From: Ureibacillus galli
GTDB lineage: Bacteria; Bacillota; Bacilli; Bacillales_A; Planococcaceae
Direction: 5' to 3'
Assembly (NCBI RefSeq): GCF_014836845.1
Contig: NZ_JACSQA010000001.1
Span: forward strand, 186,001-250,000
DNA length: 64,000 bases
Part shown: positions 9,590 to 19,019 of the stretch, one piece after another
Layout: each line of letters begins with the position of its first letter
Position numbering within the stretch: position 1 is the stretch's first letter
Notes under the pieces: generated by a model
What the model was told of the DNA's origin: nothing
Seen by the model: the letters and a program-made list of their open reading frames with translations, nothing else
Database searches by the model: none
Translations under genes and position numbers: made by a program

Positions 9590-10192
9590 TTACTTAATCT
9601 TATGCAAATATTCACGCTTATTATATACAAAATAAGCAATTAAAATGCAGCAAATTGATAACCAAAACGTAAAGTAGCCAATGTGATTTGTATAATGGTC
9701 TAATATTCGATAAATTGGCATTTGTCCATATACATAATCAATTACATCATTGTGCAATGTCCAAATAGCAGCAATCCCAATATGAATCATTGTAAAACGG
9801 TATTTTGCAATATAGAGTAAACCTTCAACAGCCATTAAACCATGGGAAACAACAAGCATCCATCCGGCAAACCCGATCGAACCCGTTTCTCCTAAAGTTA
9901 GTAAATTCATCACAACAGCCCACACACCATATTTGACTAATGTAATGAGTGCCAATGCTTCAATTAATTTAAAATGTCTTCCAAAAATCCATCCAATAAT
10001 AGCTATACAAAAAAATAAACTAGCTGTTGGACTATCTGGAACAAATATTAAAAATTGAGGCTCCGTTACAGACAATTGCCACCCATACCATATATAACCA
10101 TAAATTGTGCCTAAAAAGTTTATAAAAAATAACAATGTTAAAAATGAGCGGTGAGTTAATAGAAACCAAGCTTGCGTTAACAATGACTTCAT
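9590..10192 (-). CDS. ypjA: DUF1405 membrane protein YpjA
   Basis: A 200-aa integral membrane protein with about six hydrophobic stretches and few charges. It matches the YpjA family (DUF1405) in length, in context next to qcrC, and in recognisable segments such as HGLMAVEGLLY and YRILDHYTNHIGYF. Function is unknown. Its conserved place beside the bc complex suggests a respiratory link, but that is inference. It is separated from qcrC by a strong terminator. Confidence 0.8.
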   Translation of the reverse strand: MKSLLTQAWFLLTHRSFLTLLFFINFLGTIYGYIWYGWQLSVTEPQFLIFVPDSPTASLFFCIAIIGWIFGRHFKLIEALALITLVKYGVWAVVMNLLTLGETGSIGFAGWMLVVSHGLMAVEGLLYIAKYRFTMIHIGIAAIWTLHNDVIDYVYGQMPIYRILDHYTNHIGYFTFWLSICCILIAYFVYNKREYLHKIK

Positions 10193-10260
10193 ACCTAATC
10201 CCCTTTTGTCTTACAATTTTTATGTATACGTTTTCAAAAGTTATATATGTAAAAGTAAAA

Positions 10261-10300
10261 AATAAAAGAGAAGAGAGTCAGTTTCCCGACTCTCTTTATA
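10261..10300 (-). terminator. Terminator of the qcrABC operon
   Basis: Perfect 9-bp stem AAGAGAGTC (10271-10279) with GACTCTCTT (10288-10296), loop of 8, followed on the minus strand by a T-rich tail. Confidence 0.85.
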
Positions 10301-10310
10301 AATACAAATA

Positions 10311-11099
10311 TTATTCTTCAGCTTTTAAGCTTGCAATAAATTCAGCTAAAATTTGAAGTTCTTCATCCGTACCTGCAAATTGACCTGCTGGCATTGCGCC
10401 ACGACCATTTTTAATTACTTCTGCAACCTCTTCTGCAGTAAGTTCGTTACCTACTAAAGCAGGAGCTGCACCTCCACCTTGCATGTCAGCACCGTGACAA
10501 GCAATACAAGATTTACCTTGTTCACCAGTGAAGATTAAGTAACCTTCTGCAGTTTCATCAATTTCGATGTCTACTTCTTCTTTAATTTCACCTTGTTTTG
10601 CTGCAGCTTCCCAGTCATGGTTTACTACAGATTCCCAAGTTAAGTAAATCATTGAAGCAAGCGCTAATAACATAAATGCTGTTGGTAATGGACGTTTTGA
10701 TGGTCGACGTTCAGGACCTTTGTCTAAGAACGGCATTAATAATAACGCACCAATTGTTAAACCAGGAATAATAATTGCTCCGACAATGTTGTAAGGACCA
10801 GAAGCATAAGTATATTTTAATAATTGGTATAAGAATAAGAAATACCAGTCTGGTAATGGAATATATGAAGCGTTAGTTGGATCTGCCGGACCTTCAAGTG
10901 GTGAAGGGTGTGCGACAGTTAATAATAAATATCCAATTAAGAAAACAGCACCAACCATCCATTCTTTTAATAAGAAATCAGGCCAGAACGCTTCAGTTTT
11001 ACCTGGATATTCGGAATAATCTTTAGGCATATTGACCATGCGGTTATTTGCTTTAACACGCGAGTCACCTACGAATTTCATCCCTTTTCCGCGATGCAT
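10311..11099 (-). CDS. qcrC: Menaquinol:cytochrome c reductase, cytochrome b/c subunit QcrC
   Basis: Fusion of subunit IV (C-terminal cytochrome b helices) with a cytochrome c domain, the Bacillus type of bc complex. The 262-aa protein has three hydrophobic segments (about 48-65, 100-122, 138-155). The heme-binding CIACH (198-202) is followed by a probable Met ligand (near 236, GRGAMPAGQ). The opening MHRGKGMKFVGDSR closely resembles B. subtilis QcrC. It is the last gene of qcrABC, with a strong AAAGGAGGGG site. Confidence 0.97.
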   Translation of the reverse strand: MHRGKGMKFVGDSRVKANNRMVNMPKDYSEYPGKTEAFWPDFLLKEWMVGAVFLIGYLLLTVAHPSPLEGPADPTNASYIPLPDWYFLFLYQLLKYTYASGPYNIVGAIIIPGLTIGALLLMPFLDKGPERRPSKRPLPTAFMLLALASMIYLTWESVVNHDWEAAAKQGEIKEEVDIEIDETAEGYLIFTGEQGKSCIACHGADMQGGGAAPALVGNELTAEEVAEVIKNGRGAMPAGQFAGTDEELQILAEFIASLKAEE

Positions 11100-11146
11100 A
11101 GTGTCCCCTCCTTTAAAAAATCATAGACCTTTTAGTATGAACGAAA

Positions 11147-11821
11147 TCATAGAGGTCCTGAGATACCTTGACGACGAATCATGATAAAGTGTGCTGCAAG
11201 TAATGCAAATAATGCTGCTGGTAAGAAGAATACATGAATAGCGAAGAAACGTGTTAACGTCTGAGCACCAATTATTGTTGCATCCCCTGCAAGTAAAACT
11301 TTAATCAGCTCACCAATAAACGGAACAGAAGCGGCAATTTCGATACCTACTTTTGTAGCAAATAGCGCTTTCATATCCCAAGGTAATAAGTATCCTGTGA
11401 AACCTAAACCTAACATTACACAGAAGATTAATACGCCTACAATCCAGTTTAGTTCACGAGGTTTTTTATAAGAACCTGTGAAGAATACACGAAGTGTATG
11501 TAAGAACATCATTACGATAACTAATGAAGCTCCCCAGTGGTGCATACCACGAACAATTTCACCAAAAGCTACTTCGTTTTGTAAATAATAAACTGATTTC
11601 CATGCATTTTCTACGTCTGGCACATAGTACATTGTTAAGAACATACCGGATAAGATCTGGATAACTGTAACAAAGAATGTTAAACCGCCGAAACAGTATA
11701 CAAATGCTGAAAAGTGATGTGCAGGGTTAACGTGCTCTGGCACTTCGTGGTCGGCAATATCACGCCAAATAGGAGTAATATCTAGTCGCTCATCGACCCA
11801 ATCATAAATTTTATTTAGCAC
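11147..11821 (-). CDS. qcrB: Menaquinol:cytochrome c reductase, cytochrome b subunit QcrB
   Basis: Cytochrome b6-type subunit of 224 aa carrying the two b hemes and the quinol sites. Four transmembrane helices are visible. Paired heme-ligand histidines lie in MHHWGASLVIVMMFLHTLRVF and in the fourth helix (FAIHVFFLPAALFALLAAHF). The start is GTG with GGGGG upstream. It lies between qcrA and qcrC at short spacing, so it is one operon. Confidence 0.97.
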   Translation of the reverse strand: MLNKIYDWVDERLDITPIWRDIADHEVPEHVNPAHHFSAFVYCFGGLTFFVTVIQILSGMFLTMYYVPDVENAWKSVYYLQNEVAFGEIVRGMHHWGASLVIVMMFLHTLRVFFTGSYKKPRELNWIVGVLIFCVMLGLGFTGYLLPWDMKALFATKVGIEIAASVPFIGELIKVLLAGDATIIGAQTLTRFFAIHVFFLPAALFALLAAHFIMIRRQGISGPL

Positions 11822-11842
11822 TCTTGTCTACCCCCTAACTAA

Positions 11843-12346
11843 TTAAACTAAAGTATTTGCCATTTTTTTCCCAAGCAATAAGAAGCCATCTTTTTCTGAT
11901 ACTTCATACTCGTCCAACGGACCTAATGGTGGTGTACCCGGAACGTTTTTACCAGTTTTCTCGTAACGTCCACCGTGACAAGCACAGAAGAATTGATTTG
12001 GGTGTGCTGTATCACTGTTCCAGTTTACAGTACAGCCTAAATGTTTACACACTGGTGAAAGAGCGATAATTTTATCTCCTTCTTTATACACCCAAGCAGT
12101 ATCAGTAACCTCTGATTTGTACCAAGCATCAACTTGTTCATATGAAAAGTCAACTTTTACTGGCTCTTCTGTAAGATCTGCAACTTTTGTACTTGTTTGT
12201 ACAAAATCACCTTCTGCATGTGTTTGTAACGCTGGATCAATTGCAAAACGTACCATTGGCATTAAAATGCCCGCCGCCATAAATCCACCAACACCAGTTA
12301 AAGTGTAGTTAAGAAATTGACGTCTTGAAACTCGATTGTTACTCAT
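11843..12346 (-). CDS. qcrA: Menaquinol:cytochrome c reductase, Rieske iron-sulfur subunit QcrA
   Basis: Rieske 2Fe-2S protein of 167 aa. The twin-arginine motif SRRQFLNYTL (7-16) and a hydrophobic anchor (17-32) show Tat-dependent membrane insertion. Cluster ligands are Cys100/His102 (CKHLGC) and Cys121/His124 (CACHGG); Cys105 and Cys123 form the usual disulfide. It is the first gene of qcrABC, behind its own promoter and with GAGGGGGG upstream. Confidence 0.97.
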   Translation of the reverse strand: MSNNRVSRRQFLNYTLTGVGGFMAAGILMPMVRFAIDPALQTHAEGDFVQTSTKVADLTEEPVKVDFSYEQVDAWYKSEVTDTAWVYKEGDKIIALSPVCKHLGCTVNWNSDTAHPNQFFCACHGGRYEKTGKNVPGTPPLGPLDEYEVSEKDGFLLLGKKMANTLV

Positions 12347-12419
12347 CCTTTTCCCCCCTCTAACTAAAAGGTCAGTCCAACGGACATACTTTTACAAATA
12401 GTAATACTAGGACATATCT

Positions 12420-12448
12420 ATGATATATCAAGAAAATAGGTTGGTCAA
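12420..12448 (-). promoter_or_regulatory. Sigma-A type promoter of qcrABC
   Basis: On the minus strand TTGACC (12443-12448) is followed after exactly 17 nt by TATCAT (12420-12425), about 75 nt upstream of qcrA. This lets qcr be transcribed independently of ypiAB-ypiF. Confidence 0.7.
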
Positions 12449-12500
12449 TAATGCATTCAGTAGATTCGACAAGATTGTGAACATTTAATGAAACAATTTG

Positions 12501-12950
12501 CTAACTTTGAGACCATTTGGTAGAAAGTATTGGAATCACTTGTTTAAGTTGCTCTTCAAGTACTGTTTTCTTTACTGTGCTATCCATAAATTCCAATGGA
12601 ATAGACGGTAACCATAGGATATCTAATTGCTCATTAAAGCTTGTCCATGAATGATCTGTTGTAATAAAAAGGACATGTTTAAACCCTGCATTGTTTAGCT
12701 CTTCTTTTAATGAAGTAATGGATAACCCGCTCTTCGTTTGTTCGGTATAAGAAAATGGTGGAACAAGCATTAAGCGTCCTTTAAATTGTTGTTCAATAAA
12801 AGAAGTAAGCGACATAAGAAACTCTGCAGCAGAACTACTTTGTTTTATTTTCCCCTCTTCGAAATCTAAAGATAATAATGGTACGAGAACCGTATCGATA
12901 AAATCCTTTTGGGTTTGAAACTGTTGTACATCATTTACATTAAAAAACAT
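12501..12950 (-). CDS. ypiF: DUF2487 family protein YpiF
   Basis: A 149-aa soluble protein of unknown function, recognised by its place between ypiB and qcrA and by its family pattern (opening MFFNVNDVQQF, a central LMLVPPFSYT, DILWLPSIPLEF near the end). A longer frame to 12989 exists, but the ATG at 12950 has GGAGGAGA 4-5 nt upstream. No catalytic motif is evident. Association with the bc complex genes is conserved in Bacillales, so an accessory role is possible but unproven. Confidence 0.75.
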   Translation of the reverse strand: MFFNVNDVQQFQTQKDFIDTVLVPLLSLDFEEGKIKQSSSAAEFLMSLTSFIEQQFKGRLMLVPPFSYTEQTKSGLSITSLKEELNNAGFKHVLFITTDHSWTSFNEQLDILWLPSIPLEFMDSTVKKTVLEEQLKQVIPILSTKWSQS

Positions 12951-13091
12951 TGTTTCTCCTCCATCTATATCAATATTTACTATTGCCAAAAATAATAAAA
13001 AATTATCATTGAATGATAAAAACTATTTTTCTTTTATGTATGTATTTCGTTTTATTAAAATACTATTAATACATTGTCCAAACAACTTAAT

Positions 13092-13127
13092 TCCCATTCA
13101 GCCGATGATTGCTTCAGCTGAATGGGA
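13092..13127 (-). terminator. Hairpin between ypiB and ypiF, possible weak terminator or attenuator
   Basis: Perfect 11-bp inverted repeat (13092-13102 with 13117-13127, loop of 14). The minus-strand tail is only moderately T-rich, so read-through to ypiF is likely. Confidence 0.45.
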
Positions 13128-13131
13128 CAAA

Positions 13132-13689
13132 TTAAAAGTTTTTCGATGTTTGCTTTAATGCTTGGAGTAAGTTGGATAGCGTATAAAATCTTTCTTTATC
13201 CCCTTTATCTAATGCATCGTCAATTTCTTTTAATAGCTTTTCTTCTTGGAATGCCAACAAACTATTATTTAACATTTCCTCTGCAATGAGTCGATCCTTT
13301 TCACTGATGTGTAAATATTTTGGCATAAAAGGATTTTCTTCTAGAACCGCCAAATATTGACCACTTGGTGGTATATTGGGGAAATTCAGTTGGATATACA
13401 TACTTTCATTCGGATGTAATCGTAAATCGTGAAAAGACTTCTCTGCATCACTTGTCATAATATTCCCTTTGTAGAAACGAAACGGTACCCCATTCGAATC
13501 AACAGATGACATAACGATTGCACGAGGACAATAATGGGCTTCTTCAACAAAGTGAATATTTTCCAACAAGTTATCATTACTTAATAAGTAATTTAAAATC
13601 CAAACACATTCTCTTCTTTTCAATTGGAAATTTTTCAGAAACCAACGAACAAAAGTTTTTTTATCTATAATCGGAACGGAAGAAGTCAT
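13132..13689 (-). CDS. ypiB: UPF0302 protein YpiB
   Basis: A 185-aa soluble protein of the YpiB family (UPF0302/IDEAL domain). Family segments such as [21 protein letters not shown] near the N-terminus and a charged C-terminal tail with [19 protein letters not shown]-like IDEAL character are visible. Function is unknown. The ATG at 13689 has AAAGGAGGG 8 nt upstream and is preferred over a TTG further up. It follows ypiA after a 16-nt gap, so the two form one operon. Confidence 0.8.
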   Translation of the reverse strand: MTSSVPIIDKKTFVRWFLKNFQLKRRECVWILNYLLSNDNLLENIHFVEEAHYCPRAIVMSSVDSNGVPFRFYKGNIMTSDAEKSFHDLRLHPNESMYIQLNFPNIPPSGQYLAVLEENPFMPKYLHISEKDRLIAEEMLNNSLLAFQEEKLLKEIDDALDKGDKERFYTLSNLLQALKQTSKNF

Positions 13690-13705
13690 TTTGCTATCCC
13701 TCCTT

Positions 13706-14962
13706 TTATTCAAGAGTGTAAAGCAGATCTAACCATTGTTGCTCAGTAGGTTCTAAAGCGATTAATTGATTAACAATATTGCGTGCCTCATCTCTTTTTC
13801 CTTCTTCTATCAAGAAATAACAATATTTTTCTAAAAACGACGGTTCGTCTTTAAAATCATTATATGCTACCTTATAAATTTCGTATGCGCGTTCATACTG
13901 CTCATCTTTTGCATAAGCATCTGCAACTATTGGATATAAAGCGCTCCAATCAAAGTCATCGTTTTTTAATTCTTCATATAAATCGATAATTTCTCCAAAA
14001 CGTTCCTGATTTGCATAAATCGACATTAACACAAGAATGGCTTCCATATATTCACCATCTAAAGCAATAGCTTGTTGTAAATAATGAATCGCTTTATCAG
14101 GAAGACTATTTTTCAACGCCATTTTACCAGCGAATAGATAAAAGGATTTATCATACTCATCCCGTTTTAATCCTTCTTCAATAATGTGTAACGCTTTTTG
14201 GTTGTCCTCTATCATTGCATAACTTTCAGCTAATAATAAATAGGCACTAAAATAATCAACATCCAGTTCCTTCAAATCTTCTAACTGTTTAATCGCTAAT
14301 TCATACTTTTCTGATTGAAAAGCAGCATAGGCTGATCCGAATAATAAATCCGGTGTTACGGATTTTTCTAATGCTTCCATGTAATAATCAAGGGCTGTTT
14401 CATAGCCCCCTCCAGAACGATAAACTTCTGCAAGCCGCTCCGCAAGTACTACTCCCGCTATTTCGCTTTGTTTTCCATGCAATTCTTCATAAATACGAGC
14501 TGCTTCAGTGAAACGTCCTGTTTCAAACAGTAATTCCGCTTTAGCAAATTGTAACAATGGCTCATTTGGCAATAAATCTAATGCTTCATTAATTCGTATT
14601 TCAGCTACTTCATATAACCCTTGCATTTGGTAATAGTCTGCTAAAAGTAATAGACTTTGAGGATATTCAGGAGATTCTGAATCGACATTCATTAATAATT
14701 GAAGTGCTTCATCCTCTTCACCCAATTCAATTAAGACGGAAGCTCGATCAATGGCCACTTGGGCTTCATCCGGAAATAAAAACTGTAAATGTTCGTATAC
14801 TCGATTTGCTTCCGATAGATAGCCAAATTGCATTAGTAAATCTGCCATTTCATACTGAACCTCTGGATTTTCATTTAACAAAAACGTCTCTAAATAAGCA
14901 TTAACTTGTTGTAAATCACCATTTTGAATTGCTTGAATCATTTCATTCGTGTTATTTGTCAA
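13706..14962 (-). CDS. ypiA: Tetratricopeptide repeat protein YpiA
   Basis: A 418-aa protein made almost wholly of TPR helices: repeated patterns such as AxxxYExL and ALxxYMEALE run from about 20 to 410 in 34-residue steps. No signal peptide or membrane segment is seen, so it is probably a cytosolic scaffold. Its partner is unknown. It is placed directly upstream of ypiB as in B. subtilis. The start is TTG with AAGGTGAG upstream. Confidence 0.8.
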   Translation of the reverse strand: MTNNTNEMIQAIQNGDLQQVNAYLETFLLNENPEVQYEMADLLMQFGYLSEANRVYEHLQFLFPDEAQVAIDRASVLIELGEEDEALQLLMNVDSESPEYPQSLLLLADYYQMQGLYEVAEIRINEALDLLPNEPLLQFAKAELLFETGRFTEAARIYEELHGKQSEIAGVVLAERLAEVYRSGGGYETALDYYMEALEKSVTPDLLFGSAYAAFQSEKYELAIKQLEDLKELDVDYFSAYLLLAESYAMIEDNQKALHIIEEGLKRDEYDKSFYLFAGKMALKNSLPDKAIHYLQQAIALDGEYMEAILVLMSIYANQERFGEIIDLYEELKNDDFDWSALYPIVADAYAKDEQYERAYEIYKVAYNDFKDEPSFLEKYCYFLIEEGKRDEARNIVNQLIALEPTEQQWLDLLYTLE

Positions 14963-15017
14963 AATTACTCACCTTTTTATTCATAGTCAATATACTATGC
15001 TACCTCACTCAATTAAT

Positions 15018-15058
15018 AGAAACAAGAAAAAGGACCTGCCCCATTTCGGGAAGATCCT
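15018..15058 (-). terminator. Terminator downstream of aroA
   Basis: Imperfect hairpin (AGGACCTGCCCC around 15032-15043 with CGGGAAGATCCT around 15047-15058). On the minus strand it is followed by TTTTTCTT. It separates the aromatic operon from ypiA. Confidence 0.65.
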
Positions 15059-15105
15059 ACCTACTATAAATAGTATCCATCCATTGATCAAGTGGACTTA
15101 TTATA

Positions 15106-16401
15106 TTATATTTCATTTTTCAGTTTACGAACATGTTCAAAAAACGAAGGATATGATACTGCGATACAATCTGTATCATCAATTTCAATAGGTGATGAGG
15201 AAATAAAAGAAGCGACTACAGACATCATACCCATACGATGATCACCATAGGACTGTAAATGGCCACCATGAAGAGGTGTTGGTCCTTGAATAATCATACC
15301 ATCATCTGTTGCTTCTATATTCGCGCCAAGTTTTTTCAACTCAGCTACGACAGCTGATAGGCGATCGGTTTCTTTTACTTTTAATTCCTCAGCATTGCGT
15401 ATAACTGTAGTCCCTTTCGCTTGAGTTGCTAACAGTGCAATGATTGGAATTTCATCAATCAGTCGCGGAATCATTTCACCTTCAATCGTCGTTCCTTGAA
15501 GTGAAGATGTGCGTATTGTAATGGTAGCGGTTGGTTCAGCAGCATGGTCATCCTCGATTACTTCCATATCTGCTCCCATTTTTTCTAAAACTTCAATAAT
15601 ACCCGCTCTAGTAGGATTTACTCCAACGTTATTCATCGTAATTTCACTATTCGGGGTAATCGCCCCTGCCACTAAAAAGAAAGCAGCCGATGAAATATCC
15701 CCTGGTACATTGACATGTGTTGCATGAAGTTGTTGGCCACCTTCAAAGGAAACGACCCCTTCACGAACTTCGATGTTTGCACCAAATTGCTTTAACATTC
15801 GTTCTGTATGATCACGAGAAATTTCTTTTTCCCGGACAACTGTAGTTCCTTCAGCACGAAGTCCAGCTAGCAAAATAGCTGATTTCACTTGAGCACTAGC
15901 TACTGGCATCGTATAGTCAATCGCTTTTAATTGTGTCCCTTGTATGGCTAAAGGCGTATATTGACCGTTCTCACGACCAGCAATTTTCGCTCCCATTAAA
16001 CGAAGTGGATCCGTTACACGTCGCATTGGGCGTTTACCAATGGAGGCATCACCGGTCATGACAGTATGCAAATGCGTACCTGATAAAATGCCTAACATTA
16101 ATCTAGTTGTAGTACCTGAGTTTCCTGTATAAAGTACTTCCTTTGGTTCTTCCCATTTATCTATGCCATTGCTTTGAATTGTAACATCCGTTCCGTTCAC
16201 TTCAATATCTACACCAAGTTTCCTGAAACAATCAATGGTACTTAAGCAATCCTCACCAAGAAGGAAACCGCTAACCGTCGTTTTACCCTTTGCTATTGAC
16301 CCAAACATAATGGAACGATGGGAGATTGATTTATCACCTGGTACAGTAATTGAACCTTGAAGGCGAATATTTTTATTATCTAAAATTTTTGTAGAAGACA
16401 T
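15106..16401 (-). CDS. aroA: 3-phosphoshikimate 1-carboxyvinyltransferase (EPSP synthase)
   Basis: Sixth step of the shikimate pathway: joins phosphoenolpyruvate to shikimate 3-phosphate. The 431-aa protein shows GDKSISHR (about 23-30), [11 protein letters not shown] (about 94-104), [12 protein letters not shown] and the C-terminal [12 protein letters not shown] and GDHRMGM. The GNSGT loop keeps the glycine seen in ordinary enzymes. It is the last gene of the aroC-aroB-aroH-hisC-tyrA-aroA run (called aroE in B. subtilis). AAAGGAG precedes the ATG. Confidence 0.97.
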   Translation of the reverse strand: MSSTKILDNKNIRLQGSITVPGDKSISHRSIMFGSIAKGKTTVSGFLLGEDCLSTIDCFRKLGVDIEVNGTDVTIQSNGIDKWEEPKEVLYTGNSGTTTRLMLGILSGTHLHTVMTGDASIGKRPMRRVTDPLRLMGAKIAGRENGQYTPLAIQGTQLKAIDYTMPVASAQVKSAILLAGLRAEGTTVVREKEISRDHTERMLKQFGANIEVREGVVSFEGGQQLHATHVNVPGDISSAAFFLVAGAITPNSEITMNNVGVNPTRAGIIEVLEKMGADMEVIEDDHAAEPTATITIRTSSLQGTTIEGEMIPRLIDEIPIIALLATQAKGTTVIRNAEELKVKETDRLSAVVAELKKLGANIEATDDGMIIQGPTPLHGGHLQSYGDHRMGMMSVVASFISSSPIEIDDTDCIAVSYPSFFEHVRKLKNEI

Positions 16402-16433
16402 TCAAGTACTCCTTTCAGAAACAAATGTGCCTG

Positions 16434-17531
16434 TTACGAAACATACATTTCATAATTCGTTTTTTTACTAATACATTTTTCAGCCTTATCACGATCATCG
16501 GCATTTTGGAAGCTAATGACTAAAATACCAAATAAGTCTTCCCGCGCTTCAACAACACGAATATTTGTAATGCTAATTTTTTCTTCAGCTAAATATCCTG
16601 TCAACTCGGAAATAACACCAGGATAATCAGGAATATCTACGTATAAATCGTAAGTTGAATAGAAAACACCCGTTGAAATTGGCAACTGATCTCGCACTTC
16701 TTTTGCAGTAGAAAAATAGTCTTCAATTGCAGTTTGATCATAGTCAATCAATAAAGATTTGACCCGATTCATTTCTTCTAACCATAAGTTTAATTGGGAT
16801 AGTAACTCATCTCGATTTTGTAAAACAATATCTTTCCACATAAGCGGATTAGAAGAAGCGATGCGGGTAATATCACGAAAACCACCTGCAGCAAGTAGAC
16901 TTGTCATAGGATAACGCTTTTGTTCTGTGTCTAATTGATGTACAAGGGAAGCTGCTACGAGATGCGGAAAATGACTAACAACCGCCGTCATATGATCATG
17001 TTCATGGGCATCTACTCTAACTAATTTTGCTAATGTATATTTTAATAATTGTTCTAATTCTTTAATTTTGTCATCTGCTTCATTGTTTAAAGGGGTTAAC
17101 ATATAATAAGCATTTTCAAAAAGATGGGCTTTAGCAGCTTGAACACCACTTTTATGGGAACCTGCCATCGGGTGTCCTCCAATAAAGGTAATCCCGCATT
17201 CACGTAACTCGGCTCCCTTTTCCATTATTAAGCCTTTTGTACTTCCTGTGTCTGTTACAATGACGTTTTTCTTTAACGACCATTTTTTTAATTGCTCTAA
17301 CCATTCAATTGTCGCATTAACCGGTGTACCAAATATAATAACATCTGCCATACTTGCTGCTACTGTCACATCTTCTACGACTTCGTGGACAACTTTTAAT
17401 TTTGCAGCTTGGGCTCTTGTCTTTTCGTTATGATCGTAACCATACACTTTTGTATCCGGAGCTTTTTGACAAGATAAGGCGATAGAGCCCCCGATTAATC
17501 CTAATCCTATTACAAAGACATTGCGTGTCAT
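16434..17531 (-). CDS. tyrA: Prephenate dehydrogenase with C-terminal ACT domain
   Basis: Oxidises prephenate to 4-hydroxyphenylpyruvate for tyrosine. The N-terminal Rossmann loop GLGLIGGS (about 9-16), DTGSTKG, the active-site GGHPMAGSHKSG and the helical HFPHLVAASLVH fit the family. Residues about 295-360 (DLYVDIPDYPGVISELTGYL) form an ACT domain, implying allosteric control, most likely by tyrosine. The start overlaps the hisC stop by 4 bp. Confidence 0.96.
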   Translation of the reverse strand: MTRNVFVIGLGLIGGSIALSCQKAPDTKVYGYDHNEKTRAQAAKLKVVHEVVEDVTVAASMADVIIFGTPVNATIEWLEQLKKWSLKKNVIVTDTGSTKGLIMEKGAELRECGITFIGGHPMAGSHKSGVQAAKAHLFENAYYMLTPLNNEADDKIKELEQLLKYTLAKLVRVDAHEHDHMTAVVSHFPHLVAASLVHQLDTEQKRYPMTSLLAAGGFRDITRIASSNPLMWKDIVLQNRDELLSQLNLWLEEMNRVKSLLIDYDQTAIEDYFSTAKEVRDQLPISTGVFYSTYDLYVDIPDYPGVISELTGYLAEEKISITNIRVVEAREDLFGILVISFQNADDRDKAEKCISKKTNYEMYVS

Positions 17532-18628
17532 GCAAAAACTCCTTGATCTGTTAACACTTCTTCAAGTAATGATAAAAATTTTTCATTTTGCTCCTCTGTT
17601 CCAATGGTTACACGAATATATCCTGGAGCATCTAACGCATTACCACTTCGGATAATAAATCCTCGTTTCATCATTTCATGAAACACCACATCGCTATCTG
17701 CTTTTACTTCAAATAGGATAAAGTTTGTTTGAGTTGGGTAGTAATGTAACCCGTGTTTTTCACAGAAATGAACAAATTGTTTTTTACCATTCTTATTTTT
17801 TTCTTTACAAGAATGAATAAATTCTTGATCTTCTAGAGCTACGATGGCTACTTTATGACTTAAAATCGTATTATTAAACGGTGCACGAACTGGATCAAGT
17901 TTTGCAATTACTTCTTCATTTGCTATGGCATATCCTACACGGAAAGAAGCTAATCCGTAAGCTTTTGAGAAGGTACGCAAAATGATGACATTCGAATACT
18001 CATTTATGAAACCGATTGAATCTTTATATTCAGTTGAATCCACATATTCAAAATAAGCTTCATCTAGTACAACTAATACATCACTCGGAACACTCTTTAA
18101 AAAAATTTCTAATTCATTGTGATCAACAATTGTACCTGTCGGATTGTTAGGATTACATACCCAAACGACAGAAGTACTTTCATTAATCGCTTCCAGCATT
18201 GCCTTTAAATCATGTTTACCATTTTGTAAAGGAACTTTTCTTACTTCAGCACCTTCGATTTCAGCATTATGACTATATTGGGAGAAGGAAGGGGTAGCCA
18301 TTACAGTATTTACACCAGGATAAAGAAGAGCGCGGGTAATAATGGCAATGATGTCATCAGACCCGTTTCCGAATAGCAGTTGAGTTTCTTTAACTCCTAA
18401 ATGATTGGCAACTGCCGTACGAAGATTTTGAGCATAACCATCTGGATAAATCGCATGATTCGTTTCTTCATTATTCAAAAAAGCCTTTACTTTCGGTGAA
18501 AAACCATAAGGGTTTTCGTTTGATGCAAGTTTTACGACCTCATCTAAGCCAAACTCTTTTTTTACTTCTTCCATCGGTTTACCAGGTTGGTAAGCTTTCA
18601 TTCCGTATATTTGTTGTTTCCACTTCAT
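17528..18628 (-). CDS. hisC: Histidinol-phosphate / aromatic aminotransferase HisC
   Basis: PLP-dependent aminotransferase (fold type I) of 366 aa. In Bacillus the same enzyme serves histidine synthesis and the last step of tyrosine and phenylalanine synthesis, which explains its place among aro genes. Key features are ASNENPYG (substrate), CNPNNPTG, DEAYFEY and the Schiff-base lysine in RTFSKAYGLASFRVGY. GAGGAG lies upstream of the ATG. It follows aroH by 13 nt with no trp genes between. Confidence 0.95.
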   Translation of the reverse strand: MKWKQQIYGMKAYQPGKPMEEVKKEFGLDEVVKLASNENPYGFSPKVKAFLNNEETNHAIYPDGYAQNLRTAVANHLGVKETQLLFGNGSDDIIAIITRALLYPGVNTVMATPSFSQYSHNAEIEGAEVRKVPLQNGKHDLKAMLEAINESTSVVWVCNPNNPTGTIVDHNELEIFLKSVPSDVLVVLDEAYFEYVDSTEYKDSIGFINEYSNVIILRTFSKAYGLASFRVGYAIANEEVIAKLDPVRAPFNNTILSHKVAIVALEDQEFIHSCKEKNKNGKKQFVHFCEKHGLHYYPTQTNFILFEVKADSDVVFHEMMKRGFIIRSGNALDAPGYIRVTIGTEEQNEKFLSLLEEVLTDQGVFA

Positions 18629-18641
18629 ATAACTGTCTCCT

Positions 18642-19019
18642 CTATTTATGGTTTTTCTCTTGTACTAAATCCGGTCTTAGTACGACTGCATTATTTAAAT
18701 AAACATGACGAATTTCCTTTTGGCTTAGATCCGTATTCACATGGACTAATACACGAATACACATTGGAAGAGCATTAGGGACATTCATCTCATGGGTACA
18801 CATTGTCGGAACATATTGCCACCCTTCAATGGAGCGAACTGCCTTAGCTGGGAAACCTGAAATTAAATCCGTCGTTGTGGAGATAAAGACCGAAATAATA
18901 TCTTCTGGTTGCAATTGATTAAGTCTGACAATCTCCTTCATTAAAATTTCGGTTTCGTTATAGATCAATTCAGGCTGATCCGCTGTTACCGTCGTTGCCC
19001 CTCGAACTCCTCTAATCAT
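18642..19019 (-). CDS. aroH: Chorismate mutase, AroH type
   Basis: Monofunctional chorismate mutase of the trimeric Bacillus fold, 125 aa, converting chorismate to prephenate. The active-site Arg7 (MIRGVRGATTV), the CTHEMNV segment with the conserved Cys and Glu, and CIRVLVHV with the key Arg near 90 are present. It overlaps the aroB stop by 4 bp. Confidence 0.96.
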   Translation of the reverse strand: MIRGVRGATTVTADQPELIYNETEILMKEIVRLNQLQPEDIISVFISTTTDLISGFPAKAVRSIEGWQYVPTMCTHEMNVPNALPMCIRVLVHVNTDLSQKEIRHVYLNNAVVLRPDLVQEKNHK

